From Pseudobdellovibrionaceae bacterium (GTDB lineage: Bacteria > Bdellovibrionota > Bdellovibrionia > Bdellovibrionales > Bdellovibrionaceae), in assembly GCA_030158485.1 (NCBI GenBank), contig JAOASS010000019.1, positions 1 to 64,000 on the forward strand: a stretch of DNA of 64,000 nucleotides, given 5' to 3'. This document shows positions 27,088 to 36,123 of this stretch, in pieces; position 1 is the stretch's first letter, and every line of letters starts with the position of its first letter. The translations under genes were made by a program, and so were the position numbers. The notes beneath the pieces are model-generated. The model had not been told where the DNA came from. It worked only from the letters and a program-made list of their open reading frames with translations, and did no database searches.

Positions 27088-28200
27088 TTATTTGGATTTT
27101 TTCAGCATTTCGGCGGCTTTAATATATCCCCCGTCACTACCATCTATAAAATGAAAATGATTTTTGGGGCTTCTTACTAAGCAAGTCATTAAAGCTTCAC
27201 GGCTTTCATGATATCCGTACTGTATTAATCCTCTGGTTTTGAAATCATCAAGCCACTTTATAATTTTATTTTTTTCCTGTTCGCTGACGTCAAGGACAAG
27301 TCGTAAAGAATCATCGCGTTTTAAAAAATCGGTATTAGCTTCAAGATCTTTCAAATAGTCACTAGCCACAGATTTTGGAACTTTACGGCCAAATGAAATG
27401 AGGGGCCAAAGAATAAAAGTGTAAAGAAGTGATTTTAAAAAACTCATAAAACTTTTATTTCGAGCTTTAGATTCACTCAAGAGATCTTTTGGTGGCCAGG
27501 TAACAGGAATTGTTGTTGCTTGAATTGGTTTTCCAGTAATTAAAATATCTTGTAGGTTAAACAATAATGCTTCTATCGAATTATTCTCATCTAAAGGTTT
27601 AATAATAAGCGATAAAATGGATCCTCTTTGTGTTGGAATTGGATTCCACCGACACTCAAGGCCTTCGTGTCCACCACTCACGGGATAATCTGATGCAAGT
27701 TCAAAACTTTTATTTGTTTTCATCACTTCTTCAGCATAAGTAAGGCCACCGCCACGAAAAAGATAAGTATTTTGCCCATTGATGTTTTCTAGGCGTGCAA
27801 CACTTATATTTCGATCAGCTTTTCGAATTTGATTCAACGAAATGGAGCAGACCCTTAATTCAAAACCAAACTTCTGACAAGCCACTTGCCGAGTAAAGCT
27901 GAGGGCTTCTAAAGCTTTCTCTTTTAATTCATCAGGGAGCAGAATTGTGGCTCCGTCTCCGCCGAAAATAAAAGGAAAGCGCTCAGTTTTCAAAACATTT
28001 TGAACGCTGATGATTGCACATACGCCCAGCATGTTAATTTGTTTATATTTTCCATCTTGCACGGCCTGTGTGGAGCCGACAATGTCTGTCATCAAAACGG
28101 ACCAGCCATCTGGGATATTTTTATAAACTGCAGGGGAACCGATTTCCATCCAATCGGTTACTGGGACTAAAGAAGAAAAAAAACTTTCAATATCCAACAT
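27088..28200 (-). CDS. DUF3095 protein with cyclase-like fold
   Basis: A 370-residue cytoplasmic protein. The N-terminal half carries SVLMTDIVGSTQAVQDGKY with Asp39, then FPFIFGGDGATILLP with Asp82. These match the two metal-Asp positions of class III nucleotide cyclases and GGDEF-like palm domains, as described for DUF3095. The C-terminal part (from about 200) has a helical region and a WLDDFKTRGLIQYGYHES segment without a known family. It could make or bind a cyclic nucleotide, but the product and activity are not shown. It follows sucD in the same direction. Confidence 0.7.
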   Translation of the reverse strand: MLDIESFFSSLVPVTDWMEIGSPAVYKNIPDGWSVLMTDIVGSTQAVQDGKYKQINMLGVCAIISVQNVLKTERFPFIFGGDGATILLPDELKEKALEALSFTRQVACQKFGFELRVCSISLNQIRKADRNISVARLENINGQNTYLFRGGGLTYAEEVMKTNKSFELASDYPVSGGHEGLECRWNPIPTQRGSILSLIIKPLDENNSIEALLFNLQDILITGKPIQATTIPVTWPPKDLLSESKARNKSFMSFLKSLLYTFILWPLISFGRKVPKSVASDYLKDLEANTDFLKRDDSLRLVLDVSEQEKNKIIKWLDDFKTRGLIQYGYHESREALMTCLVRSPKNHFHFIDGSDGGYIKAAEMLKKSK

Positions 28201-28222
28201 GCGGCTTAGTGTAGAAAACTTT

Positions 28223-29092
28223 TTACAGCATTGATTTCAAAGTTGTTCCCAAGTCAGCCGGGCTTCTTGCTATTTTGCAGCCGGCAGCTTCAAGCGCAGC
28301 AAATTTTGCTTCAGCTGTCCCTTTGCCGCCACTGATGATCGCGCCAGCGTGACCCATCCGCTTTCCTTTAGGCGCCGATGCCCCGGCAATAAAGGCAGTA
28401 ACAGGTTTTTTGAAATTCTTTTTAATATATTCCGCAGCCTCTTCTTCTGCTGAACCGCCGATTTCACCAATCATAATGACAGCATCGGTATCTTTATCTT
28501 CATTAAAAAGCTTCAGAACATCGATAAAATTTGTGCCATTCACGGGGTCGCCACCAATACCAACGCAAGTTGACTGGCCCAAACCCACTTTTGTTAGCTG
28601 GTGAACAGCTTCATAGGTGAGTGTTCCAGACCGCGATAAGACACCAATTCGTCCTTCTTTGTGAATATGACCTGGCATAATCCCAATTTTACATTGGCCC
28701 GGAGTAATAACGCCAGGGCAATTGGGACCAATCAGACGAGTTTTTTTGCCTTCCATGTAACGTTTTACTTTGACCATGTCTAAAACGGGGATTCCTTCAG
28801 TAATGCAAATGACTAAATCTAACCCGGCATCAACAGCTTCCATGATGGAGTCAGCGGCAAATGGTGGCGGCACAAAAATCATCGAAGTTGTGCAACCGGT
28901 TTCTGCTTTTGCTTGTTTAACAGTATTAAAAACAGGCAAATTCAAGTGTTTTGTTCCGCCTTTGCCAGGAGTCACCCCACCCACAAACTTGGACCCGCAA
29001 TAAGCCATTGATTGCTCAGTATGAAACGAGCCTTGAGCGCCCGTAATACCTTGAGTAATAATTTTTGTACTGTTGTTAATAAGGATTGCCAT
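28223..29092 (-). CDS. sucD: Succinyl-CoA synthetase alpha subunit
   Basis: A 289-residue TCA-cycle subunit that binds CoA and carries the phosphohistidine. Motifs: [28 protein letters not shown], and the active His in [20 protein letters not shown]. Succinyl-CoA plus ADP (or GDP) and phosphate gives succinate plus ATP (or GTP). The ATG overlaps the sucC stop (TAATG), so the subunits are made in equal amounts. Confidence 0.96.
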   Translation of the reverse strand: MAILINNSTKIITQGITGAQGSFHTEQSMAYCGSKFVGGVTPGKGGTKHLNLPVFNTVKQAKAETGCTTSMIFVPPPFAADSIMEAVDAGLDLVICITEGIPVLDMVKVKRYMEGKKTRLIGPNCPGVITPGQCKIGIMPGHIHKEGRIGVLSRSGTLTYEAVHQLTKVGLGQSTCVGIGGDPVNGTNFIDVLKLFNEDKDTDAVIMIGEIGGSAEEEAAEYIKKNFKKPVTAFIAGASAPKGKRMGHAGAIISGGKGTAEAKFAALEAAGCKIARSPADLGTTLKSML

Positions 29093-30261
29093 TATTTGTT
29101 CCCTCTTACGGCTGCGATCACTTTTTTTGCAGCGTCAGTTAAATCATCAGCAGGAGTGATATTGAGGCCGCTTTCTTTGAGCATTTTTTTACCTAATTCG
29201 ACATTGGTACCTTCAAGTCGCACAACAAGTGGAACCTTAAGTCCGACTTCTTTAGAAGCAGCAATAACACCATCCGCAATCACATCGCACTTCATGATGC
29301 CACCAAAAATATTCACCAAAATTGCTTTAACGTTAGGATCAGATAAAATAATTTTAAAAGCATGAGTCACTTTTTCTTTATTTGCACCACCCCCAACATC
29401 TAGAAAGTTAGCAGGAGATTCTCCATGAAGTTTAATAATATCAAGCGTAGACATCGCAAGACCGGCGCCGTTTACTAAGCAGCCGATATTTCCGTCCAAC
29501 TTAATAAAAGCTAAATCGTACTTAGAAGCTTCAATTTCAGAAGGCTCTTCTTCTGTTAAGTCCCTATATTCTGAAATATCTTTGTGACGGTAAAGTGCGT
29601 TCGAATCAAAGTTCATTTTAGCATCAAGGCAAATAATTTCACCTTCTTTGGTTAAAACAAGGGGATTGATTTCGGCAATTGAACAATCAATATCAACAAA
29701 TGCTTTATACAAACCCATCATAAAAGAGACGGCCTTGTTAATGCTTTCATTGGGGATACCAATTCCAAAAGCAAGTTCTCGTGCTTGAAAAGGAATCAAA
29801 CCAGTAACAGGATCAATATCAACTTTTAAAATAGCACTTGGGTTGTGTTCCGCAACTTCTTCAATATCCATTCCGCCTTCTGCGGATGCCATCATGGCGA
29901 CGCGACCCGTGGCCCGATCAACCAAGCACGCAACATAATATTCTTTTGCGATGTTGCAGCCTTGTTCAATGTAGATTTTGTTAACGGTTTTTCCTTCTGG
30001 GCCGGTTTGATGAGTCACTAGATTCATACCAATTATTTTTTTTGAAAGATCTTTTACTTCATCAATTGTTTTCGCAATTTTGACGCCGCCACCTTTTCCG
30101 CGCCCGCCCGCATGAATTTGAGCTTTGACAACCCACAGATTTCCACCAACTTCTTTTGCCGCAGCAACAGCTTCGTCCGGGGAGTGCGCAAGGCGACCCT
30201 TTAAAGTGGCCACACCGTAACGTCTAAGAACTTCTTTTGCCTGATACTCATGTATATTCAC
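29092..30261 (-). CDS. sucC: Succinyl-CoA synthetase beta subunit
   Basis: A 389-residue ATP-grasp subunit: [18 protein letters not shown] at the start, GRGKGGGVK nucleotide loop, [27 protein letters not shown] and [16 protein letters not shown]. Length is normal. It forms the nucleotide-binding half of the enzyme with SucD. It lies 30 bases after mdh, giving the order mdh-sucC-sucD, a compact TCA-cycle operon. Confidence 0.96.
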   Translation of the reverse strand: MNIHEYQAKEVLRRYGVATLKGRLAHSPDEAVAAAKEVGGNLWVVKAQIHAGGRGKGGGVKIAKTIDEVKDLSKKIIGMNLVTHQTGPEGKTVNKIYIEQGCNIAKEYYVACLVDRATGRVAMMASAEGGMDIEEVAEHNPSAILKVDIDPVTGLIPFQARELAFGIGIPNESINKAVSFMMGLYKAFVDIDCSIAEINPLVLTKEGEIICLDAKMNFDSNALYRHKDISEYRDLTEEEPSEIEASKYDLAFIKLDGNIGCLVNGAGLAMSTLDIIKLHGESPANFLDVGGGANKEKVTHAFKIILSDPNVKAILVNIFGGIMKCDVIADGVIAASKEVGLKVPLVVRLEGTNVELGKKMLKESGLNITPADDLTDAAKKVIAAVRGNK

Positions 30262-30291
30262 TGATTACTCCAGAAAGTGAGAGGGACATTA

Positions 30292-31242
30292 TTAATATTG
30301 TAGTTTAGCGAGCGCGTCGACAAGTTCACGAACGGCTTTACCAGACTTTTCAAGACCGGCACGTTCTGTATCATTCAGCTTCAGCTCAACAACGCTTTCG
30401 ACACCTTTACCGCCAAGCTTACAAAGAACGCCGATAAAAAGACCTTTCATGCCGTATTCGCCATTCAATTCAACTGCGCAAGGTAAGATTCGTTTTTGAT
30501 CTTTCAGAATCGCTTCAGCCATCTGCACTGCAGAAGCAGAAGGGGCGTAATAAGCAGAACCTGTTTGTAAAAGCTTAACAATTTCGGCGCCACCATTAAC
30601 TGCGCGATTCACAATTGCATCAATTTTATCTTGTGGAAGCATTTCAACTAAAGGGACTCCTCCAATAAAACAATGGCGGGGCATCGGAACCATTGTGTCG
30701 CCGTGTCCACCGAGAGTAAATCCAAAGACGTCTTTAACAGATACATCAAGCGCTTCTGCAACGAATGATTTAAAGCGCGCAGAGTCTAAGACGCCTGCCA
30801 TGCCGATAATTCGTTCGCGCGGAAATCCAAGAACTTGCTTGGCAACGGTACACATTGCATCAAGCGGATTTGAAACAACGATAACGACTGAATTTGGAGC
30901 ATATTGTTTGATCCCTTCACAGCATGCTTTTACAATTTTAGCGTTTGTTTGCAAAAGATCATCACGGCTCATGCCGGGCTTGCGTGGCATACCAGCTGTT
31001 AAAATCACAATGTCTGAATCAGCGATATCTTTATAGTCCGAAGTTCCTTGTACTCGCGAATCAAACATTTCAACAGGAGAAGCTTCAAATAAATCCAAAG
31101 CTTTACCTTTAGCAGCACCTTCGTTGATATCCAAAAGAACAACATCGCCCAATTCTTTTTGAGCAGCCCAATGCGCAGCTGTTGAGCCAACGAATCCAGC
31201 ACCGATAACAGTAATTTTTTTGCGTTTGTGGTAAGCAGACAT
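30292..31242 (-). CDS. mdh: Malate dehydrogenase
   Basis: A 316-residue NAD-dependent enzyme interconverting malate and oxaloacetate. The Rossmann motif [12 protein letters not shown], the substrate loop [16 protein letters not shown] with its arginines, the catalytic loop segments VSNPLDAMC and [12 protein letters not shown] (His) and a normal length mark the LDH-like (group 2) MDH. The arginine pattern favours malate over lactate. The start has GGAGTTCCC and heads the mdh-sucC-sucD run. Confidence 0.95.
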   Translation of the reverse strand: MSAYHKRKKITVIGAGFVGSTAAHWAAQKELGDVVLLDINEGAAKGKALDLFEASPVEMFDSRVQGTSDYKDIADSDIVILTAGMPRKPGMSRDDLLQTNAKIVKACCEGIKQYAPNSVVIVVSNPLDAMCTVAKQVLGFPRERIIGMAGVLDSARFKSFVAEALDVSVKDVFGFTLGGHGDTMVPMPRHCFIGGVPLVEMLPQDKIDAIVNRAVNGGAEIVKLLQTGSAYYAPSASAVQMAEAILKDQKRILPCAVELNGEYGMKGLFIGVLCKLGGKGVESVVELKLNDTERAGLEKSGKAVRELVDALAKLQY

Positions 31243-31338
31243 GGGAACTCCTTTAATTTATTCAAATGTTTGAAAAAATGAATTTTTCTGATTGCGCTTG
31301 AGGGCTCATTCAATCTTAAATTGAGAGTTGTGACAAGT

Positions 31339-32115
31339 ATGTTTGAGGCGAGTCATCAGTCGAAGCAAGTGTTTCCATTTACCAATCTGGTCAAAGGCCG
31401 AGACATCAATCTCACATATCGAGACAATAAACTTCTTAACCAATGTCATTTTGATTTATCCGAGGGCGAAAGCTTGGTTTTAATTGGACCGAGCGGACAA
31501 GGTAAAACAACTTTGTTGAAACTGATGGCAGGCTTGGTCGAAGCCACTTCTGGCACCCTTGAATTTGAAGGTGAAAATTGGAGTAAACTCTCAATAACGC
31601 AACGCAAACGGCACTACTTGAAAAGGGGAATGCTTTTTCAGAAGAATGCGCTTTTTGATTCGATGACGGCTTTAGATAATGTTTGTTTCCCTTTGAGAGA
31701 AAGACATTTAGGCACAGAAAGCGAGATCAGGCAGAAAGCAGAAAGCTTATTGCATGCCGTAGGGCTAGATCATGCGGCGTCATTCTTTCCTGATGAAATG
31801 AGCGGTGGAATGCAAAAGCGCTTGGGTATTGCGCGTGCTTTAATTTCAAAGCCACCGATTTTATTGAATGACGATCCCGTCGCGGGCCTTGATCCGATTA
31901 CTTCACGCAAGATTATTGAATTGATTTTGAACTTAAAAAAAGAAAACTCGATAACAGTTGTATCGGTATTGAATGATATCAAGCGTGCTTTTGAGCTCGC
32001 GACAAGGCTTGTTTACGTCGACGGAGGGCAGGTTTTGAATTTAGGAACACCCGCAGAAGCCCAAAAATATCAAAATGAAAAAGTACAGAAATTTATTAAA
32101 GGTGAGCCCAATTGA
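31339..32115 (+). CDS. MlaF-like ABC ATPase with degenerate catalytic site
   Basis: About 258 residues from ATG 31339 (the frame also opens at TTG 31321). Walker A GPSGQGKTTLL, the Q-loop (LFQKNALFDS) and the signature DEMSGGMQKRLG are present. The Walker B reads ILLNDDPVAGLDP, so the catalytic Glu is Asp, and the switch region reads VVSVLNDIKRAFE where VTHD is expected, so the switch His is Asn. Both changes are visible in the codons (GAC GAT; AAT GAT). It probably binds ATP but hydrolyses it poorly. It is the first gene of the five-gene MCE transporter operon, overlapping the second ATPase by four bases. Confidence 0.88.
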   Translation: MFEASHQSKQVFPFTNLVKGRDINLTYRDNKLLNQCHFDLSEGESLVLIGPSGQGKTTLLKLMAGLVEATSGTLEFEGENWSKLSITQRKRHYLKRGMLFQKNALFDSMTALDNVCFPLRERHLGTESEIRQKAESLLHAVGLDHAASFFPDEMSGGMQKRLGIARALISKPPILLNDDPVAGLDPITSRKIIELILNLKKENSITVVSVLNDIKRAFELATRLVYVDGGQVLNLGTPAEAQKYQNEKVQKFIKGEPN

Positions 32116-32846
32116 TACTTGAATTTAAAAATCTCACTAAAAAATTTGGTGAAAGAACAGTTTTGAATTCAATTCATTTTTCTATCAAGAAGAGCGAAAT
32201 AGTTTTCATACTGGGCCAGTCTGGCACAGGAAAATCAGTTTTGCTAAAGTCGATAGTGGGGCTTTTAAAGCCCGAGGTCGGCGAGATACTTTTCAAAGGC
32301 TCGAATATTGTAAATTTCAATGAAATGCAAATGCAAGAAATTCGCAAAAAATGTGGAATGGTGTTTCAGCAGCCAGCACTTTTTGACTCTCTTACTATTT
32401 ATGAAAACATAGCATATGGTCTGCGCCGGCATTTTAAATATACCGAAGAAGCCATTCAGGATAAGATACAAAAAGTATTGAGCTCCGTTCATTTAGAACA
32501 AAATATTCTTCAAAAAAAACCACAACAAGTTTCTTACGGAATGCAAAAGCGAGTCAGCCTTGCGCGCACACTTGTTTTAGAGCCTGAAATTTTACTTTTT
32601 GATGAGCCGACAACGGGGCTTGACCCCGTGACAACAACGGCCATTAACAGACTTATTAAAGAAGTATCTATTCAATATAAAACAACTTCCGTTGTGGTCA
32701 GTCATGACATGAAGTGCGCGATGGATATTGCGAACAGAGTCATATTTTTAGATAAAGGGTCTGTGATATTTGCAGGCCCTACCGATGAAATAAAATTAAA
32801 TGAACATCCACTTGTCCGAGGCTTTTTTCAAGAGGTCGAGCCATGA
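32112..32846 (+). CDS. MlaF-like ABC ATPase, canonical
   Basis: A 244-residue ATPase starting at TTG 32112 inside the stop of the previous gene. Unlike its neighbour it has all key elements: Walker A GQSGTGKSVLL, Q-loop MVFQQPALFDSLT, signature VSYGMQKRVSLA, Walker B EILLFDEPTTGLDP and VVVSHDMKCAM with the switch His. The signature is YGMQ rather than SGGQ, as also occurs in this family. The two unlike ATPases probably form a heterodimer with one strong and one weak site (inference). Confidence 0.9.
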   Translation: MILEFKNLTKKFGERTVLNSIHFSIKKSEIVFILGQSGTGKSVLLKSIVGLLKPEVGEILFKGSNIVNFNEMQMQEIRKKCGMVFQQPALFDSLTIYENIAYGLRRHFKYTEEAIQDKIQKVLSSVHLEQNILQKKPQQVSYGMQKRVSLARTLVLEPEILLFDEPTTGLDPVTTTAINRLIKEVSIQYKTTSVVVSHDMKCAMDIANRVIFLDKGSVIFAGPTDEIKLNEHPLVRGFFQEVEP

Positions 32847-33634
32847 CGATTATTCTAAAAAGAAACTGGGACTCTTTTTTCGACGAAACCGGGAAAATAT
32901 TTCTTTTTTTAAAAGATCTAATCAGCCTGACATTTAAAGGTGGATTTGAATCTCGTACATTTTTAGAACAACTTTGGAAAGTCACTGTTCAATCTCTGCC
33001 AACAACCATGATGGCTGGATTTTTTGTTGGTGCCGTTATGACGGTGCAATTTACTCTTCAAATTAAAATATTCGATGCTCTTAGTTATTTAGGGGGACTT
33101 GCGACCAGTGGAACTTTTCGAGAAGTCGGCCCGCTTTTGATTGGTTTTATGTTGTGCGGAAAAGTCGGAGCCTTCACTACGGCGGAGCTCGGGACGATGA
33201 GAATCACAGAACAATTTGATGCGATTAAATGCCTAGGCTCAGATCCCTTACGAGAAGTGATTTTGCCACGATTTTGGGCCATTATATTTTCTGCTTTTTT
33301 TCTTTTTGTTGGTGGACTGATTGCTTCAGTTTTTGGCGGACTTTTATTGGGGGTCTTTTTTTCACAAGTGACGATGCACGAATACTTACGGTATATACCT
33401 CGATTTCTTATTTTCCCCTCGATTGTCAGTGGGTTTTTAAAAAGTTTTATCTTTTCGTTCACTCTTGCAACACTCTGTACCTTTAAAGGATACTTTGTAA
33501 CGGGCGGAGCGAAAGGAGTCGGCCAGGCCGTTGTCAGCACGGCTGTGACTACTATGATTGCATTGGTCTTCTTTGACTGGCTCACATCGTACTTGATGGA
33601 AATCGCGACCATTATTTACTTGGGACTTTCATGA
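32843..33634 (+). CDS. MlaE-family permease 1
   Basis: A 263-residue inner-membrane protein, about five to six hydrophobic segments, with the MlaE signature: ATSGTFREVGPLLIGFMLCG, AFTTAELGTMRITEQFDAIK, CLGSDPLREVILPRFWA. The EQFDA and CLGSDP region is the coupling helix that contacts the ATPase. An N-terminal amphipathic stretch (FFDETGKIFLFLKDLISL) precedes it. It overlaps the ATPase and the second permease by ATGA. Confidence 0.9.
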   Translation: MTIILKRNWDSFFDETGKIFLFLKDLISLTFKGGFESRTFLEQLWKVTVQSLPTTMMAGFFVGAVMTVQFTLQIKIFDALSYLGGLATSGTFREVGPLLIGFMLCGKVGAFTTAELGTMRITEQFDAIKCLGSDPLREVILPRFWAIIFSAFFLFVGGLIASVFGGLLLGVFFSQVTMHEYLRYIPRFLIFPSIVSGFLKSFIFSFTLATLCTFKGYFVTGGAKGVGQAVVSTAVTTMIALVFFDWLTSYLMEIATIIYLGLS

Positions 33635-34350
33635 CAACTTTTTTAACTCAAACCTTGAGTGCATTACCTGCTAGTTTAAATCGAAAAAAGCAGATTTTCG
33701 AACAGCTGCACTTCGTAGGCTACCAAAGTCTTTTTATTATCTGTATTTGTGTTTCTTTTGCAGCGATTGTGACAGTTTTAGAGTCAAGCTTTCACATGAA
33801 ACTTGTTGTGCAAAGTGACTCGATGGTTCCTGGATTTTCTTCTATTTTGATTTTAAGAGAACTCGGTTCAGTTGTGACTGCACTTCTTTTAACTTCAAGA
33901 GTCGGCGCCGGAATGGCCGCGGAACTTGGAAGTATGAAAATTTCTGAACAAATTGAAGCCTTGAAACTTTTAGGCGTGAATCCCTATGAGTATTTGGTAG
34001 CACCTCGTTTTATATCAAGTATTTTAGGTACTGTTTTTTTAGTCGCCATCGCCAACGTTGTTTGTTTATATGCTTCGATGCTGGTTTCATCCAGTTTATT
34101 GGGAATGCCGGGCCCGCTTTTTTGGCAGACGATGAACCAGTTTGTTGGATACAAAGATTTTATTTTTTCTCTTATCAAGGCGGCCGCTTTTGGCTCTGTT
34201 ATTCCTTTAATTAGTTGTTATTATGGATTCAATACTGAAATGGGTGCAGAAGGAGTTGGACAAGCAACAACTCAAAGTGTTGTTGTTGCATCAGTTGCAA
34301 TTATAGTGATTGATTTTATACTCTCATATGTATTTTCATATTTCTATTAG
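33631..34350 (+). CDS. MlaE-family permease 2
   Basis: A 239-residue permease from the same family but distinct from permease 1: SSILILRELGSVVTALLLTS, GAGMAAELGSMKISEQIEAL, KLLGVNPYEYLVAPRFIS. Five or so membrane helices. Two permeases in one operon suggest a heteromeric membrane core matching the two ATPases; Mla systems normally have a homodimer. Confidence 0.9.
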   Translation: MTTFLTQTLSALPASLNRKKQIFEQLHFVGYQSLFIICICVSFAAIVTVLESSFHMKLVVQSDSMVPGFSSILILRELGSVVTALLLTSRVGAGMAAELGSMKISEQIEALKLLGVNPYEYLVAPRFISSILGTVFLVAIANVVCLYASMLVSSSLLGMPGPLFWQTMNQFVGYKDFIFSLIKAAAFGSVIPLISCYYGFNTEMGAEGVGQATTQSVVVASVAIIVIDFILSYVFSYFY

Positions 34351-34361
34351 GGTGGTACGGG

Positions 34362-35138
34362 ATGAAAATTGAAACAAAAGTGGGCCTTTTAGCTTTCGCG
34401 GCAATTATTGCCATCGTTTTATTTGGGTATTGGGTCGGGCTCTATAATCCTTTTACAAATCAACACAAGCTCCACGTTATGTATAACTATGCAGGTGGGA
34501 TTGAAGTGGGTTCCCCCGTCAGAGTCATGGGTATAAAAGTTGGAAAAGTGGATCGCATTGAATTTAAATCTGATTACAAAACAGACACAGGTGAAGAAGT
34601 TAAGCTTCAAATCACGATTTCAATCGAAAAAAAGGCCTGGAATAGCATCCGCATGGATAGCCAGTTCTTTATTAATTTGGCAGGAGTCATCGGCGAAAAG
34701 TTTCTTGAAATATCACCGGGCTCAAACGATTCAGAAGTTCTGAAGCCGGATCAGTTTGTTAGAGGCGAAGATCCTCCGCGAATTGACCAGCTAATTTCAC
34801 AAAGTTACGGCCTTGCCGGTAAAATTATTGCGATGATAGAAAAAAATGAAGGAACTTTGACAAATACAGTGGCACAAATTGATCGTCTACTAACGAATTT
34901 TAACAAAACCTTACAACTTTTAGATAAAACAAGAAGTAATAAAGATATAGAGCGTATGGTGAGTAATTTGATTGTGATTACAGATAATGTGGCGGACCTT
35001 ACGACAAAGCTGAAGGGCAAGAAAGCAGATGAGACCTATGATCTGATCCACAAGCTTATTTGGAGATTAGAACCTTTGGATAAAGACGCGATAAAAAAGT
35101 TTTTTCAAGAAGAAGGCATTCGGGCCCGACTTCTCTAG
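34362..35138 (+). CDS. MlaD/MCE-domain lipid-binding protein
   Basis: A 258-residue periplasmic protein anchored by one N-terminal helix (VGLLAFAAIIAIVLFGYWVG). The MCE domain starts at YAGGIEVGSPVRVMGIKVGK and includes DRIEFKSDY and GVIGEKFLEISPGS; the C-terminal half is helical (NEGTLTNTVAQIDRLLTNFN). MCE rings carry lipids between the inner and outer membranes. Only one MCE gene is present. GGTACGGG lies ahead of the ATG. No MlaA-, MlaB- or MlaC-type gene is seen beside it. Confidence 0.88.
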   Translation: MKIETKVGLLAFAAIIAIVLFGYWVGLYNPFTNQHKLHVMYNYAGGIEVGSPVRVMGIKVGKVDRIEFKSDYKTDTGEEVKLQITISIEKKAWNSIRMDSQFFINLAGVIGEKFLEISPGSNDSEVLKPDQFVRGEDPPRIDQLISQSYGLAGKIIAMIEKNEGTLTNTVAQIDRLLTNFNKTLQLLDKTRSNKDIERMVSNLIVITDNVADLTTKLKGKKADETYDLIHKLIWRLEPLDKDAIKKFFQEEGIRARLL

Positions 35139-35165
35139 TTTTATTATAAGAAATAAGGGGTTTTT

Positions 35166-35744
35166 ATGAAAATGATGACGCTATTATCTTTAATCGCCTC
35201 TTTTGCATTAGCACAAGAAAACAGCGGTGACGGTTTTATTGGCAAAACTCAAGGATCTACTTCAGATTACGAATCAAATTATAAACTGCGACAAGATCGC
35301 AAAGTGGGTGCGGGAGTTGGGATTGGTGGGGCACTCGGCGGCATGGGCGGGTTGATTGAACTCAATATTGAAGATGAAAATGCAACGTTAGTGGGATTTG
35401 GCATGGGTTCAGGTTATCAAACGATGAGTCTTGCTTGGAAAAAATCATTTGAGGGGGAATATTTCACTCCCTACACAACAGCAGGTTACTCACGATGGTG
35501 GGATTCTGGCAGTAAAAGTCAGGCGAACAGATCTTCGCTACTCAAAAATTTCCTATCTGATAGCGAAAAACAAAAAAGTAAATTTGGACTCGACCTTGTG
35601 ACTGGTTCAGTCGGCATGCAATATAATCAATTGTCTGGTGAGCTCGCGGGAAGTTCTTTTTATATCGAATTGGGCGGTCTCTTGAGCTTTAAGAAGACTC
35701 AGCTGATACCAACTGGATCTGTTGGTGCCTTCTACTATTTTTAA
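35166..35744 (+). CDS. Exported glycine-rich protein, possible outer-membrane beta-barrel
   Basis: A 192-residue protein with a signal peptide (MKMMTLLSLIASFALA, cut before QEN). Alternating Gly/aromatic segments (VGAGVGIGGALGGMGGLIEL, TTAGYSRWWDSG, SVGMQYNQLSGELA, IELGGLLSFKK) and the terminal aromatic (GAFYYF) fit a small outer-membrane barrel. It is 27 bases after the MCE gene and may be the outer-membrane partner, but no family match is known to me. Confidence 0.65.
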   Translation: MKMMTLLSLIASFALAQENSGDGFIGKTQGSTSDYESNYKLRQDRKVGAGVGIGGALGGMGGLIELNIEDENATLVGFGMGSGYQTMSLAWKKSFEGEYFTPYTTAGYSRWWDSGSKSQANRSSLLKNFLSDSEKQKSKFGLDLVTGSVGMQYNQLSGELAGSSFYIELGGLLSFKKTQLIPTGSVGAFYYF

Positions 35745-35788
35745 ACCGATCAACAAAATTTCAGATTATTTTGTTATGATTTAAAACT

Positions 35789-35820
35789 AAAAAAGCTTCT
35801 TGAAACAAGAAGCTTTTTTA
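35789..35820 (+). terminator. Terminator after the MCE operon
   Basis: A 14-base perfect stem (35789-35802 with 35806-35819) with a three-base loop. The A-rich 5' arm and T-rich 3' arm let it act in both directions. It ends the MCE transporter operon. Confidence 0.85.
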
Positions 35821-35824
35821 AAAC

Positions 35825-35853
35825 AAAAGCCCCTGTTTTCACAGGGGCTTTTT
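35825..35853. terminator. Second, bidirectional terminator
   Basis: A perfect 12-base stem (35825-35836 and 35841-35852), loop TTTC, with Ts at the 3' end on either strand. It follows the first terminator by five bases and probably also ends the minus-strand peptide gene 35887-35961. Confidence 0.8.
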
Positions 35854-35886
35854 AATTTCCGTTATCCGGAAACTACTAAAAAACAA

Positions 35887-35961
35887 CTATCGTTTTTTAG
35901 AAGCTTTTTTCTTAGTAGCTTTTTTAGTAGCTTTCTTCTTTGCTGCTTTTTTCTTTGCCAT
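35887..35961 (-). CDS. 24-residue Lys/Ala-rich basic peptide
   Basis: A short frame with a very strong ribosome site (GAGGAGGAGCAT, then ATG). It encodes 24 residues, 13 Lys, one Arg, six Ala, two Thr, one Ser and Met, in the pattern AKKKAAKKK repeated, without any acidic residue. It resembles a histone H1 tail and the L21 C-terminal tail at 9543-9665. The strong SD and the flanking bidirectional terminator argue that it is expressed. It may bind nucleic acid, but nothing is shown. Confidence 0.6.
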   Translation of the reverse strand: MAKKKAAKKKATKKATKKKASKKR

Positions 35962-36111
35962 ATGCTCCTCCTCAAGAGTGCACCGTATAGGTGCAATGGT
36001 TTTAGTTATTGTTGAGATTACACAACCTTACTTAACATAATTGTTGCTATATTGAATCCTCACGTCAACAAAAAAAATTAATGGTCTTCTTTTTGCTTTT
36101 TTTTGTTTGAT

Positions 36112-36118
36112 GGAGGTG
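36112..36118 (+). promoter_or_regulatory. Ribosome binding site fixing the TadB-like start
   Basis: GGAGGTG lies five bases before the GTG at 36124, which favours that start over the TTG at 36103. Confidence 0.7.
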
Positions 36119-36123
36119 AGTGC

